Below are positions 17,913 through 26,982 of a DNA stretch of 64,000 bases, one piece after another. How positions within the stretch are numbered: position 1 is the first letter of the stretch; every line of letters starts with the position of its first letter. Under the pieces are notes generated by a model. It saw only the letters and a list, made by a program, of their open reading frames with translations. It searched no databases and had not been told where the DNA came from. This DNA is from an uncultured Sutterella sp. (GTDB lineage Bacteria > Pseudomonadota > Gammaproteobacteria > Burkholderiales > Burkholderiaceae_F). The translations under genes and the position numbers were made by a program. Location: contig UQYP01000005.1 in NCBI GenBank assembly GCA_900545335.1, positions 1-64,000 on the forward strand, in the 5' to 3' direction.

Positions 17913-18926
17913 ATGCCTTCCATTTTTAAACTTAGTGCCTGTGCTCTTCTGGGACTGTCACTTTCGGGACTTTCTGTTGCTGCTTTACCGGGTGATCCCC
18001 CGGCACTTGCCCATATCAGCACATTAAGCGCCTTTCAGACCGGCGTTTATCACTTCTACGACCAGAATCAAAGCCTTTATAAACTCGGGAAAAAATCCGG
18101 TAAAAATTACCGTCTTACCACTCAATACTCGAAAGGGGCTCCGAAATATTTCTCTTATGCCACCACCAAGGACTGGACGGTGAGAAACGGCGTTTTGCAA
18201 AGACCTTCTTCACCCAATTCAGCCCGTGCAGCGGCAGGAAACAAGGTCAATATCGTTAAACAAGGTCAGGCAAGCGGTCTTGCGGTTGAGCTCAAAGCCT
18301 ATGATGTCTCCGAGCAATCCATTGCCTCCTACTTAAAACTTCAAAACGGTAAAGACACGAAACTGTCAGAAAAAGTTTCCCGTTGGGCGAAGTTTGCGCC
18401 GGGCTCTGTTGCCTACGAACCGGTCATTACCAGCCTTCGCACGGAGCTTATCGTTCCGCAGACCAATATTTTTACGGGGCAAAAAACTGTGGAAGGTTTT
18501 GTCAAAGCTTTCTCCGGCAAAATTCCCAATTGCCTGCGCTATGAGAAGCGCTCCGGCTCTCAGCCCTATGCCATTCGATTCACGAACCGAAAAGGCAATA
18601 CGGGCAACATTGAAATCTATGAGGCCAAACGCGGCAAAGTCTTCTGCGAAGTTGACGGCCCCAAAGTAGCTGACGGCTCCTACAGAATTCAAACGATTAA
18701 CGGCACTAAAGTCCTCGCCCTTAACTTCCCCAAGCATATTGACCGCCGTGACATCGGTATTCACTCAAGCGAAAGCGGTGCTTTGGACTTTGCCTTTATC
18801 GAAGTGAAAAAGCCCCACGCTCAGGTTTTGCCGGGCCGCATCCTGCACGCAAAACGAGCATTTACCGACAACCAGTATCGTTTCAACAAAACTGCCGCTG
18901 AAAGCATTCAAAATGCTTTGAAATAG
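17913..18926 (+). CDS. Exported protein of unknown function
   Basis: I do not recognise the family. 337 residues from the ATG at 17913, chosen because a clean signal peptide follows (MPSIFKLSACALLGLSLSG..., cleavage likely after SVAA near residue 24) and CAGGGTAA lies upstream. The mature protein is basic, rich in Lys, Ser and Tyr, predicted mostly beta, with two cysteines (NCLRYE and VFCEVDG), perhaps a disulfide. No lipobox and no membrane anchor, so it should be periplasmic or secreted. It is a single-gene unit between a tRNA and a strong terminator. Confidence 0.75.
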   Translation: MPSIFKLSACALLGLSLSGLSVAALPGDPPALAHISTLSAFQTGVYHFYDQNQSLYKLGKKSGKNYRLTTQYSKGAPKYFSYATTKDWTVRNGVLQRPSSPNSARAAAGNKVNIVKQGQASGLAVELKAYDVSEQSIASYLKLQNGKDTKLSEKVSRWAKFAPGSVAYEPVITSLRTELIVPQTNIFTGQKTVEGFVKAFSGKIPNCLRYEKRSGSQPYAIRFTNRKGNTGNIEIYEAKRGKVFCEVDGPKVADGSYRIQTINGTKVLALNFPKHIDRRDIGIHSSESGALDFAFIEVKKPHAQVLPGRILHAKRAFTDNQYRFNKTAAESIQNALK

Positions 18927-18934
18927 CGTCTCGC

Positions 18935-18961
18935 AGAGCCGGTTTTCGACCGGCTCTTTTT
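18935..18961 (+). terminator. Terminator after the unknown exported protein
   Basis: 9-bp stem AGAGCCGGT / ACCGGCTCT, loop TTTCG, then TTTTTG. Confidence 0.9.
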
Positions 18962-18994
18962 GTACTCATTTCAGGATTCTCAAGGAGAGAAAAA

Positions 18995-20272
18995 GTGACC
19001 AAAAACTATATTAAAGAGATGATTGAAACTCGCCGCACAATCCATCGCCGCCCCGAAGTCGGCTGGACAGAGTTCGAAACAATGTGGTTAGTCTGCAGCC
19101 AATTGCAAAAGTGGGGCATTCCCTATCTTCTCGGTACAAAAGTCATCAATCCCTCTTTTGTAATGGGACGCTACGTAACAGAAGTTAAAGACGCCATTGC
19201 AAGGGCCATTCGTCACGGTGTACCGGAAAGCTTTATCGAAAAAACCGAAGGCTATACGGGTGCCGTTGCCATTATTGAAACCGGCCGCCCCGGTCCTGTC
19301 ACGGCCTTTCGCTGCGACATGGATGCGCTGCCTGTCAGAGAGTCTGACGATCCCGCTCACCTGCCGGCCAAAGTTGGTTTTGCTAGCGAGATACCGGGCG
19401 TGATGCACGCCTGCGGGCACGATGCTCACACTGCAGTGGGCTTAACCGTCGCTCACTGGCTCTGGGACCACAAGGACGAATTCTGCGGGACATTTAAGAT
19501 TCTTTTCCAGCCTGCGGAAGAAGGCGTCAGAGGGGGCCGTCCCATGGCCGAATCCGGCATTCTCGACGATGTTGATTGGCTCGCCGGCAGCCACGTCGGG
19601 GGCGACTTTCATAGCGGAGAAGTGAGTGTTCAAAAAGCGGGTTTTTTGGCCTCAACCAAATTCGATATCCATTTCACAGGCCTTGAAGCTCACGCTGGAG
19701 GCAACCCCGAAAAGGGCAGAAACGCTTTGGTCGCAGCGGCCTGTGCCACGATGATGATTCAGGGCATTCCGAGACACAGCGGAGGCGACTCGCGGGTTGC
19801 AGTCGGCAAACTTGTCGCTGGCGAAGGTCGCAACATCATTGCCTCTCACGCCATGATGCAAATGGAAGTCAGAGGCGAAACCCAGGAAGTCAATGACTTT
19901 ATGGCCGAAAACGTCGAACACATCATCGAGGGCGTGGAAAAAGCCTATCAGGTTAAAGCCGAGGTTCAACGCGTGGGTGAAGCTTCTACACTTGTCGTTT
20001 GTCCGGAATTCATGGACAAAATGGAAGAAGCGATCCGAGAGGTTAAAGGCGTCAAGCTGATGCCGCGCTACGACGGACCGTCAGGCTCTGAAGACTGCTC
20101 ATGGCTCATTCGAAAAGTGGCCGAGCACGGCGGTCAGGCGGGCTTTTTCCTCTATGGCTGCGAACATAAGGGACATCACCGCCCGGACTTTGATGTTCAG
20201 GATGAAAAGAATTTACCCGTTGCGTTTAAAGTCTTTTTGAGTTTTGCCAAACTCATTAACGGCAAACACTAA
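18995..20272 (+). CDS. M20 amidohydrolase, AbgA-like (p-aminobenzoyl-glutamate hydrolase subunit A type)
   Basis: Zinc amidohydrolase. Metal motifs: CDMDALPVRE, MHACGHDAHTA, FQPAEEGVRGG, and HHRPDFD near the C terminus. Compared with ordinary M20D enzymes it has the long N-terminal insert (KVINPSFVMGRYVTEVKDAI...) and the motifs TKFDIHFTGLEAHAGGNPE and GEGRNIIASHA that I recognise from AbgA, the folate-catabolite hydrolase subunit of Escherichia coli. The expected partner AbgB and transporter AbgT are not adjacent. Starts with GTG behind AAGGAGAG. 425 residues. Confidence 0.8.
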   Translation: MTKNYIKEMIETRRTIHRRPEVGWTEFETMWLVCSQLQKWGIPYLLGTKVINPSFVMGRYVTEVKDAIARAIRHGVPESFIEKTEGYTGAVAIIETGRPGPVTAFRCDMDALPVRESDDPAHLPAKVGFASEIPGVMHACGHDAHTAVGLTVAHWLWDHKDEFCGTFKILFQPAEEGVRGGRPMAESGILDDVDWLAGSHVGGDFHSGEVSVQKAGFLASTKFDIHFTGLEAHAGGNPEKGRNALVAAACATMMIQGIPRHSGGDSRVAVGKLVAGEGRNIIASHAMMQMEVRGETQEVNDFMAENVEHIIEGVEKAYQVKAEVQRVGEASTLVVCPEFMDKMEEAIREVKGVKLMPRYDGPSGSEDCSWLIRKVAEHGGQAGFFLYGCEHKGHHRPDFDVQDEKNLPVAFKVFLSFAKLINGKH

Positions 20273-20280
20273 AGAAAATT

Positions 20281-20314
20281 GAGCCGCAGACAAAACCTTT
20301 ATATTCTGCGGCTC
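20281..20314. terminator. Terminator between converging abgA-like and speC genes
   Basis: 10-bp stem GAGCCGCAGA / TCTGCGGCTC in the 59-bp space between converging genes. A T-tract is found on the plus side at 20321-20327. Confidence 0.7.
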
Positions 20315-20331
20315 ATAATGTTTTTTTAGTT

Positions 20332-22482
20332 TTATTTCAAAACATATCCGTAGGCGCGCTTTCTGCCGTCAGGATCTTCCTGAATATAGACCCCCTGCAG
20401 TTCAGGCGAAAAACCCGGCATCCGATTGATGCCCTCTTCGAGAGCAAGGAAGTACTGCAGGACGGCTCCTCCCCACACTTCTCCCGGCACGCAGCACAGA
20501 ACGCCCGGCGGATAAGGCAAAGCGCCTTCAGCGGCTATACGGCCTTGAGCCTTTTCAAGCGGCACCAGCTCCACATGACCGCGGATAAATTCAAAATGCG
20601 CCTGCTGAGGCTGCATCGCCATCTTCGGGAAATGCGCTTTGCGGAACATATCTTTTTGAAGTTGTTTCACGTTGCGGCTCTTATAGAAATCGTGCATTTC
20701 CTGACAAAGCTGACGAATGGTATAACCGCGGTAGCGCTCTTCATTGTTGTGATAAACCCCGGGCAATACTTCTGAGAGCGGTGCATCAGCGTCAAGCAGC
20801 TCTTCAAAGCGCTTGATTTGACTCACCAAGTGGCTCATCTTGGCCATATCTTCGGCAGGCGTCATCAAAAAGAGGATGGAATTTAAGTCACACTTTTCCG
20901 GAATGACGTTGTTTTCGCGCAGATAGTTGGCAAGAATGGTCGCCGGCACGCCAAAATCCTCGTACTCCCCGGTTTCGGTATTAATTCCCGGCGTCGTCAA
21001 AAGGAACTTGCACGGATCAACAAAATACTGATGTTCGCCGTACCCTTCGAAAGCATGCCACTTTTCACCGGGTTTAAATTCAAAGAACTGAAGATCCTGA
21101 GCCATCTGCTCGGTATCAAAGCTTTCCCAGGGTCTGCCCTGCACCATAAGCGGCACAAAGGGCTTAATGTAGCGGCAGGTCTTCAAAAGCAGTTTTCTTG
21201 CTTCAATCCCCACCTTCACACAGTCAAGCCACAAAGCCTTGCCGAGCTCTCCTTCGTGCATTTTTGCGTTGACATCAAGCGCAGCAAAAAGCGGATAGAA
21301 GGGGCTCGTTGAAGCGTGCATCATGAAGGCGTTATTCAAACGCTTATGCGGCACATAGCGCTCCTGCCCTTTAATGTGTCTGTCCTTTTTATGAATTTGA
21401 GAGGTTTGTGAAAAACCGGCCTGCTGCTTGTGCACGGACTGCGTCACAAAGATTCCGGGATCTTCAGGGCCAAGCTCTAAAAGAAGGGGCGAACAGTCCT
21501 TCATCATCGGAATGAACTGCTCATAGCCCACCCAGGCAGAATCAAACAGAATGTAGTCACAGAGGTGCCCGATGGTATCGACCACCTGACGGGCGTTATA
21601 AATCGTTCCGTCGTACGTACCCAACTGAATCACTGCCAGGCGGAAGGGGCGCTTCAATTCGGCTTTTTCAGGCGCCACTTCACGCACTAAAGCGCGCAGG
21701 TAGTCTTCGTCAAAACAGTGCGCATCAATGCCGCCGATAAATCCGTAGGGGTTGCGGGCGGTTTCAAGATAAACCGGCGTCGCTCCTGCCTGAAGCAGCG
21801 CCCCATGGTGATTGGACTTGTGATTGTTGCGGTCAAAAAGCACCAGATCGCCCGGCGCTAAAACGGCATTGAGCACCACTTTATTGGATGCCGACGTACC
21901 GTTTAAAACAAAGTAGGTTTTATCGGCATTGAAAATTTTGGCTGCAGCCTTCTGTGCAGCACATGGCGCACCTTCATGAATCAAAAGATCGCCCATGGAG
22001 ACGTCCGCGTTACAGAGGTCAGAGCGGAAAATGGACTCACCGAAGAAATTGTAGAAGGCTCGGCCTGCCGGGTGACGCCTGAAAAAAGCTCCTCCCTGAT
22101 GCCCCGGGCAGTCAAACTGAAGGTTGCCCGCACGAACATACTCTTCAAGGCTTCCGAAAAAAGGCGGCAGCAGCTTACTTTCATATTGCCCCGCCGCATG
22201 ATCAACCTGACGGCCGTAAAAAGCACGGTTGCTCGGATTGGGCTCAAAAATGCCGTACAAGCGGCCCACAGGCAATTCTGTCCGGCCGTCGGTCACAGCA
22301 AAAACAGGAAGATTTAAATGCAGGCTTTCAATTTCTTCGAGTTTGCCCGCTGCTAAGTCCTCATCGCTTAAAACTGACGCAGAGACCTCCATCCAGTCGG
22401 CCTCAGCAAGAGGCACCTGCTTGCGATCGGATTCAATCTTGCCCTGCAAGGCGGCGCTTACTGCAATCTTCAATGCTTTCAT
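20332..22482 (-). CDS. speC: Ornithine decarboxylase (SpeC/SpeF type)
   Basis: PLP-dependent decarboxylase making putrescine from ornithine. Strong resemblance to Escherichia coli SpeC/SpeF along the whole length: CPGHQGGAFFRRHPAG, LLIHEGAPCAAQKAAAK, LNGTSASNKVV, DRNNHKSNHHGAL, FDSAWVGYEQF, the Schiff-base lysine block TQSVHKQQAGFSQTSQIHKK, and PYPPGVLCCVPGEVWGGAV. An N-terminal wing domain covers the first 110 residues. Start chosen at 22482 (MKALKIAVS) because AAAGGA lies 8 nt upstream; an ATG 10 codons earlier (22512) is possible. A stem-loop lies just ahead (22516-22534). No antiporter gene (potE) is adjacent, so biosynthetic SpeC is favoured over acid-inducible SpeF. Confidence 0.93.
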   Translation of the reverse strand: MKALKIAVSAALQGKIESDRKQVPLAEADWMEVSASVLSDEDLAAGKLEEIESLHLNLPVFAVTDGRTELPVGRLYGIFEPNPSNRAFYGRQVDHAAGQYESKLLPPFFGSLEEYVRAGNLQFDCPGHQGGAFFRRHPAGRAFYNFFGESIFRSDLCNADVSMGDLLIHEGAPCAAQKAAAKIFNADKTYFVLNGTSASNKVVLNAVLAPGDLVLFDRNNHKSNHHGALLQAGATPVYLETARNPYGFIGGIDAHCFDEDYLRALVREVAPEKAELKRPFRLAVIQLGTYDGTIYNARQVVDTIGHLCDYILFDSAWVGYEQFIPMMKDCSPLLLELGPEDPGIFVTQSVHKQQAGFSQTSQIHKKDRHIKGQERYVPHKRLNNAFMMHASTSPFYPLFAALDVNAKMHEGELGKALWLDCVKVGIEARKLLLKTCRYIKPFVPLMVQGRPWESFDTEQMAQDLQFFEFKPGEKWHAFEGYGEHQYFVDPCKFLLTTPGINTETGEYEDFGVPATILANYLRENNVIPEKCDLNSILFLMTPAEDMAKMSHLVSQIKRFEELLDADAPLSEVLPGVYHNNEERYRGYTIRQLCQEMHDFYKSRNVKQLQKDMFRKAHFPKMAMQPQQAHFEFIRGHVELVPLEKAQGRIAAEGALPYPPGVLCCVPGEVWGGAVLQYFLALEEGINRMPGFSPELQGVYIQEDPDGRKRAYGYVLK

Positions 22483-22515
22483 TGAAAAAATCCTTTGGAA
22501 AATTTTGACCATTTC

Positions 22516-22534
22516 GGATCAATTTTTTTGATCC
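22516..22534 (-). promoter_or_regulatory. Stem-loop in the speC leader
   Basis: Perfect 7-bp stem GGATCAA/TTGATCC with a 5-nt loop, about 35 nt before the chosen speC start and overlapping the region of the alternative start at 22512. It could affect start choice or leader structure; no leader peptide was identified. Confidence 0.3.
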
Positions 22535-22618
22535 TTAACCGACAGGTTTCACACCGTCAAGGTAGCACAATTCGGCTGAAAATAGTCCTTAACGACTCAG
22601 CTCAATTCATTGAGCACT

Positions 22619-23875
22619 TCAGACATCGTCTCGGGTGACTTTGCGCACAACATAAAGTTTATCGTTTTCGCGTACTTTTTCAGGAACTTTAAACGTAATA
22701 TCCATCCCCTTTTCAATCTCAGTAACGCAGACGTTATCGAGCAAAATCTGTTCAGGCGTGACGTAAACTGCTCCGGTTGTAGGACCTGTAATGAGCAGTT
22801 TTTCTCCCGATTTAAAGTTTTGCGCCTGAACTAAGAATTCCGCCACACCGAGCTTGGAGTAGTACTTCAGGCACTTACCCGTATAAATCTTCTTTTCGGT
22901 TGCTAGCGACCCATAATTTTCAGTGAGCTCTCCAATGGGCTGCCCCAAATAGAACCCGTCCCAGAATCCACGGTTAAAGACCGTAGCCAGACGTTCGTCC
23001 CAACTCTTAGAGAGCGCCTCATTCCAGCGTCCCTCTGCAATAGCCTTTAAAGCCTCGTCATAGCATTCGACTACCGTGCGCACATATTCCGGTCCCCGGG
23101 CACGCCCTTCAACTTTGAAAACCCGAACACCGGCCTTGACCATTTTGTCCAAAAAACCGATCGTTTTCAGGTCTTTCGGACTCATAATGTATTCATTGTC
23201 GATTTCAAACTCAATGTCGCGCTCCTTGTCTTTGGCAATATATGAGCGCCGGCACGTCTGAATGCAGCTGCCGCGATTGGCGCTGTAGCCGCGAGTCGAT
23301 AAGCTCAGATAGCACTTGCCGCTCACAGCCATACAAAGCGCTCCGTGGCAAAACATCTCAATGCGCACGGGTTTACCTGACGGTCCGCAGATTTTTTCTT
23401 CATCAATAGCGCGTGAAATCGCTGTGACCTGCTTTAAGTTAAGCTCACGCGCGAGCACCACAACGTCAGCAAATTGAGAGAAAAAGCGCAGCGACTCCAC
23501 GTTGGAAATATTCAACTGTGTCGACAGATGCACTTCTAAGCCGATCTCACGGCAGTAGCTCATCACAGCCACGTCAGAAGCGATAATGGCATCGATTCCG
23601 GCCTTTTTGGCGGCATCCAATATCTCGCGCATCAGGGGGCGCTCTTCATCGTAAATGATGGTATTGACAGTGAGATAGCTCTTAATACCATGGTCTTTAC
23701 AAATTCCTGCGATTTCTTTGAGATCGGCAATCGTGAAAGTTTTTGCAGAATGGGCCCGCATGTTGAGGTTTTCAACCCCAAAGTAAACGGCATCGGCTTT
23801 AGCCTGAATAGCAGCAAAAAGCGACTCGCGGGAGCCCACCGGAGCCATGATTTCAAAATCACTTCTCTTTAACAT
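22619..23875 (-). CDS. U32 family protein, TrhP-like (tRNA uridine 5-hydroxylation)
   Basis: Peptidase U32 family. Members such as TrhP (YegQ) act in prephenate-dependent hydroxylation of U34 in tRNA. Motifs: MAPVGSRESLFAAIQAKADAVYFG at the N terminus, VHLSTQLNISN, and the cysteine cluster IEMFCHGALCMAVSGKCYLS...RGSCIQTCRR (four or more conserved Cys for an Fe-S or metal site), FKVEGRARGPEYV. The C-terminal beta domain (about residue 330 on) is the U32 C-terminal domain. 418 residues. Followed after 9 bp by a GNAT gene read in the same direction upstream of it. Confidence 0.85.
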   Translation of the reverse strand: MLKRSDFEIMAPVGSRESLFAAIQAKADAVYFGVENLNMRAHSAKTFTIADLKEIAGICKDHGIKSYLTVNTIIYDEERPLMREILDAAKKAGIDAIIASDVAVMSYCREIGLEVHLSTQLNISNVESLRFFSQFADVVVLARELNLKQVTAISRAIDEEKICGPSGKPVRIEMFCHGALCMAVSGKCYLSLSTRGYSANRGSCIQTCRRSYIAKDKERDIEFEIDNEYIMSPKDLKTIGFLDKMVKAGVRVFKVEGRARGPEYVRTVVECYDEALKAIAEGRWNEALSKSWDERLATVFNRGFWDGFYLGQPIGELTENYGSLATEKKIYTGKCLKYYSKLGVAEFLVQAQNFKSGEKLLITGPTTGAVYVTPEQILLDNVCVTEIEKGMDITFKVPEKVRENDKLYVVRKVTRDDV

Positions 23876-23884
23876 CGTTAATCC

Positions 23885-24394
23885 TTAAAAACCGCTTTCA
23901 GGCTGCGATTCAAAATCAAGCACCATGTCATACCAGGCAGCGCCTCCGTGTACGGAAGCCGAAAGACCTTTATTGACAAAGCCAAACTGCTCATAAAAAG
24001 GAATTAATTTTTCCTTGCATGTCAAAATCACCCCGCAGCGCTTTTCCTCCCGAGCTTTTTCAATCATTTCCATCATCAGCAATGACGCATAGCCCTGATG
24101 TCTTTTTTGAGGAATAACGGCTAATCCGAACACACTTTGCCAGGCACCCTTGGGATTGTGCAGCCCGGCATCTTCATAAAGGTCATCGGTAATCGTCTGT
24201 TGATCGGTCACCATGCCGTCAATTAAGCCGCAGATTTTGCCTTCATCTTCCAAGACAAGAAAATAATCGGCAAAAACAGACAGACGTTTTTTAAAGTTAT
24301 CCAAACTGCAGGCTTCTGCCGGCGGAAAGCTTGCGCTTTCCACTTGAGCCAGTGCCTCGGCATCGTCAATCGTCGCAGTGCGAACTTCAATCAT
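23885..24394 (-). CDS. GNAT family N-acetyltransferase
   Basis: 169 residues with the GNAT fold: VESASFPPAEACSLDNFKKRL (alpha 1-2), FGLAVIPQKRHQGYASLLMMEMI (the acetyl-CoA pyrophosphate-binding V-x-x-x-x-RxxGxA motif, residues about 89-111) and YEQFGFVNKG at the end. The substrate is not predictable. It lies upstream of and probably co-transcribed with the U32 gene, whose start is 9 bp after its stop. Confidence 0.85.
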   Translation of the reverse strand: MIEVRTATIDDAEALAQVESASFPPAEACSLDNFKKRLSVFADYFLVLEDEGKICGLIDGMVTDQQTITDDLYEDAGLHNPKGAWQSVFGLAVIPQKRHQGYASLLMMEMIEKAREEKRCGVILTCKEKLIPFYEQFGFVNKGLSASVHGGAAWYDMVLDFESQPESGF

Positions 24395-24412
24395 TACAGT
24401 TCCTTAAAAAAG

Positions 24413-24447
24413 AAGCGCCCGAGCTCAAAACTAGGCCGAGGGCGCTT
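24413..24447 (-). terminator. Bidirectional terminator after the VOC gene
   Basis: 8-bp stem AAGCGCCC / GGGCGCTT flanked by a T-tract on each strand (TTTTTTAG on plus, TTCTTTTTTAAG on minus). It closes the glyoxalase-like gene and isolates the GNAT-U32 unit. Confidence 0.75.
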
Positions 24448-24482
24448 TTTTAGCTGCTTTCACAGCTCAAAAAAGTTAAATC

Positions 24483-24887
24483 TTACTTCTTCCATTTTCC
24501 GTGTACGAGCACCACGCGATAACCGTCGGCATCTTCATAGGCAACACACGGCCACTTGCCGTTAACGTACTGAATCGGAGGCGTCACCTGAGGAACACCG
24601 GCCTGAAACATCGCTTCAAGTCTGCTGGACCAATGCTCATCTTCTTCAATACAAAATACACGGTAGTGTTCAGAAGAGGGTGCTCTCGGAGCCGTTTCAC
24701 TGCCTCTGACCTGAGAGAATTCAAACTGATACGGCCAGTCTTTGTGACCCAACAAAACGGTATCCATTCCGTCGACATTTTCACTTCGATCGAGAACCTC
24801 AAAACCCAAACCGTCACGATAGAAAGGTAAGAGCAATTCAATGTCTTTCGTTTGGCGTGATAAACGCAACTTCGGATAAGCCGTCAT
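24483..24887 (-). CDS. VOC superfamily (glyoxalase/bleomycin-resistance-like) protein
   Basis: 134 residues with one pair of beta-alpha-beta-beta-beta modules: KLRLSRQTKDIELLLPFYRDGLGFEVLDR at the start and PCVAYEDADGYRVVLVHG at the end, the usual VOC signature including the metal-ligand Glu/His positions in altered form. Function (lyase, dioxygenase or binding protein) cannot be assigned. Transcribed alone. Confidence 0.8.
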   Translation of the reverse strand: MTAYPKLRLSRQTKDIELLLPFYRDGLGFEVLDRSENVDGMDTVLLGHKDWPYQFEFSQVRGSETAPRAPSSEHYRVFCIEEDEHWSSRLEAMFQAGVPQVTPPIQYVNGKWPCVAYEDADGYRVVLVHGKWKK

Positions 24888-25056
24888 GTCTGAAACTCCT
24901 CATTTTCTGACTTTCAAAACCGATTTTTTAATTATAAGCGGAGTTAAGTATTTTTTTGTCTTTTTCTGCCGGCAAGAGCACTCAAAAATCGTAGGAAAAT
25001 CAGCCCGTTTCCATTAAAATAAGTGGATTCAACAGCGTTTTTATAGGACATCGGAA

Positions 25057-26532
25057 TTGAAGCTCAGCATTAAGACTCAAGCTATTGACAAAATCAGCGC
25101 CCAAGCGCTCATTATCGGGCTTTTTGAAAAAGCCAAATCGCCCAGAACCGGCGCCGATGTCGAGGCTCTTGCCGATTCAGTGAGCGACATGGTGGCTATC
25201 GACGGCTTTCAAGCTCGTCTGGGTGAAGTCACACGGGTGCTTCGTCCTATGGGATTGGCTGCACGGGAACTGGTTCTTGTGGGCCTGGGCGCTCAGGAAA
25301 AATTTGACGAAGAAACTTTAACGACTGCAGCGCGCGCTGCTTTTTCCGCTACCCGAGCTGAAAGCGTAGCGGTCATGCTTGATGATTGGCGGCTTGAAAA
25401 TAAAACCGATGAATGGTCTGTTTTACAAGTTGCCATGGCAGCCGGCACCGCTATTGAGCCTTTAAGCGAAGAAAACCGCCGCCTCATTGAAAAGCGCCGC
25501 GTAAGTATCGTAGTGTCAGAAAAAGGAACGGCTTTAAACGAAGCGGCAAAAATCGGCGAAGCGATCGCTCAGGCGATTAATCGGGCAAAAGTGCTCGGCA
25601 ACCTTCCTGCCAATATCTGCACACCTTCTTACCTTGCCGATGAAGCAAAAAAACTCGCCGAACTCAAATCGGTATCGGTCAAAATTCACAATGAAAAAGC
25701 CATTGCCTCAATCGGTATGAACGCCTTTTTGGCTGTGGCTCGCGGCTCACGCGAAGAACCGCGCTTTATTGAACTTCACTATAACGGCGGCGCCAAGAGC
25801 GATGCTCCGGTCTGTCTTGTCGGCAAAGCCATTACGCTTGATGCGGGCGGCCTGTGCTTAAAGCCCTCGGCTCATATCTCGGATATGAAGTACGATATGT
25901 GCGGTGGCGCTGCAGTTTTGGCTGTTTTTGAAGCTGCGGCCGAGCAAAAGTGGCCCATTAACTTGGTGGTTCTCATTCCTGCCTGTGAAAATCTGCCTGA
26001 CGGCGCTGCCTATAAGCCCTCAGACGTTATTAAAACGCTTTCGGGCAAAACCGTTGAAATCACGAATACGGACGCTGAAGGCCGCCTGATTTTAGCCGAT
26101 GCGCTCACCTATGCTGCCCGCTTTAAGCCGCAGGCGATCATTGATGTCGCAACGCTCACCGGTGCGGTTGAAGTGGCACTGGGGTCGGACATCAGCGGTC
26201 TTTTTGTCAACGACCCGATTTTGTGTGACATGATTGAAAGTTCGGCCGATGTGGCCAATGATCCAGTTTGGGTGCTGCCGTACGGCGGCAAGCGCTTTAC
26301 CGATCTCATCAAGAGCAACGTCGGCGATTGTGTCAATACCGGTCCCCGCGGAGTGGGCGGCTCTTCCGTTGCGGCCACATTCCTGTCGCAATTTATTGAT
26401 GAAGATACCCCCTGGGCGCACCTTGATGTTGCCGCCACGGCTTTCCGCGGTGGGAAAAATCCTCACAGCACGGGACGCCCGGTGGCACTTCTTATGATGC
26501 TTTTGCATCAAATGGCCTCTTTAGCTGAGTAA
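25057..26532 (+). CDS. pepA: Leucyl aminopeptidase PepA (M17)
   Basis: Hexameric dizinc aminopeptidase; PepA homologues can also bind DNA. The C-terminal catalytic domain has LVGKAITLDAGGLCLKP (metal Lys/Asp), KYDMCGGAAVLA and the M17 signature NTDAEGRLILADAL, then GAVEVALGSDISGLF. 491 residues. The start is TTG, preceded by AGGA at 8 nt; no in-frame ATG gives a sensible N terminus (KLSIKTQAIDK begins the domain). First gene of a pepA-holC-small gene-valS run, the order commonly seen in betaproteobacteria. Confidence 0.93.
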   Translation: MKLSIKTQAIDKISAQALIIGLFEKAKSPRTGADVEALADSVSDMVAIDGFQARLGEVTRVLRPMGLAARELVLVGLGAQEKFDEETLTTAARAAFSATRAESVAVMLDDWRLENKTDEWSVLQVAMAAGTAIEPLSEENRRLIEKRRVSIVVSEKGTALNEAAKIGEAIAQAINRAKVLGNLPANICTPSYLADEAKKLAELKSVSVKIHNEKAIASIGMNAFLAVARGSREEPRFIELHYNGGAKSDAPVCLVGKAITLDAGGLCLKPSAHISDMKYDMCGGAAVLAVFEAAAEQKWPINLVVLIPACENLPDGAAYKPSDVIKTLSGKTVEITNTDAEGRLILADALTYAARFKPQAIIDVATLTGAVEVALGSDISGLFVNDPILCDMIESSADVANDPVWVLPYGGKRFTDLIKSNVGDCVNTGPRGVGGSSVAATFLSQFIDEDTPWAHLDVAATAFRGGKNPHSTGRPVALLMMLLHQMASLAE

Positions 26533-26538
26533 CAGGTT

Positions 26539-26982
26539 ATGGCTCAACGCATTGACTTTCACTTCAATGTACCCAACCGGCTTTTATATGCCTGCCGGGT
26601 GGTCCGCAAGGCTCGTGCCAACAATATGACGGTGGCCGTTTGGACGCGGGACGCCAACCGCCTGGATTTTTTTGCCCGTCAGCTCTGGAGTTTTGAACCG
26701 ACGGGGTTTTATCCGCATGTAGCAGCCGACGATGAATTGGCCGCCGAAACCCCGATTGTTTACCATAGCGACGAGACGCTGCTGCCGGCCCGAGACGTAC
26801 TGATTCTGCTCGATGATGAAGTGCCTGATGACTGGAAGACACTCTTTAACCGTTTCGGACGCGTCATTGATATTGTCGGAGCAAGTGAAGCGGAGCGGCA
26901 GCCTGCCCGTCAACGATTTAAGATTTACCGAGCCGCAGGACTTTCTCCTGTTGCTCATGATCAAGGAGCCAAAAGCGCATGA
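26539..26982 (+). CDS. holC: DNA polymerase III subunit chi
   Basis: Small clamp-loader accessory subunit that contacts SSB. 147 residues: IDFHFNVPNRLLYACRVVRKARANN at the N terminus, VWTRDANRLDFFARQLWSF, and ARDVLILLDDEVPDDW. Starts 6 bp after pepA and overlaps the next gene by 4 bp (ATGA), so the three are co-translated. Confidence 0.88.
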   Translation: MAQRIDFHFNVPNRLLYACRVVRKARANNMTVAVWTRDANRLDFFARQLWSFEPTGFYPHVAADDELAAETPIVYHSDETLLPARDVLILLDDEVPDDWKTLFNRFGRVIDIVGASEAERQPARQRFKIYRAAGLSPVAHDQGAKSA

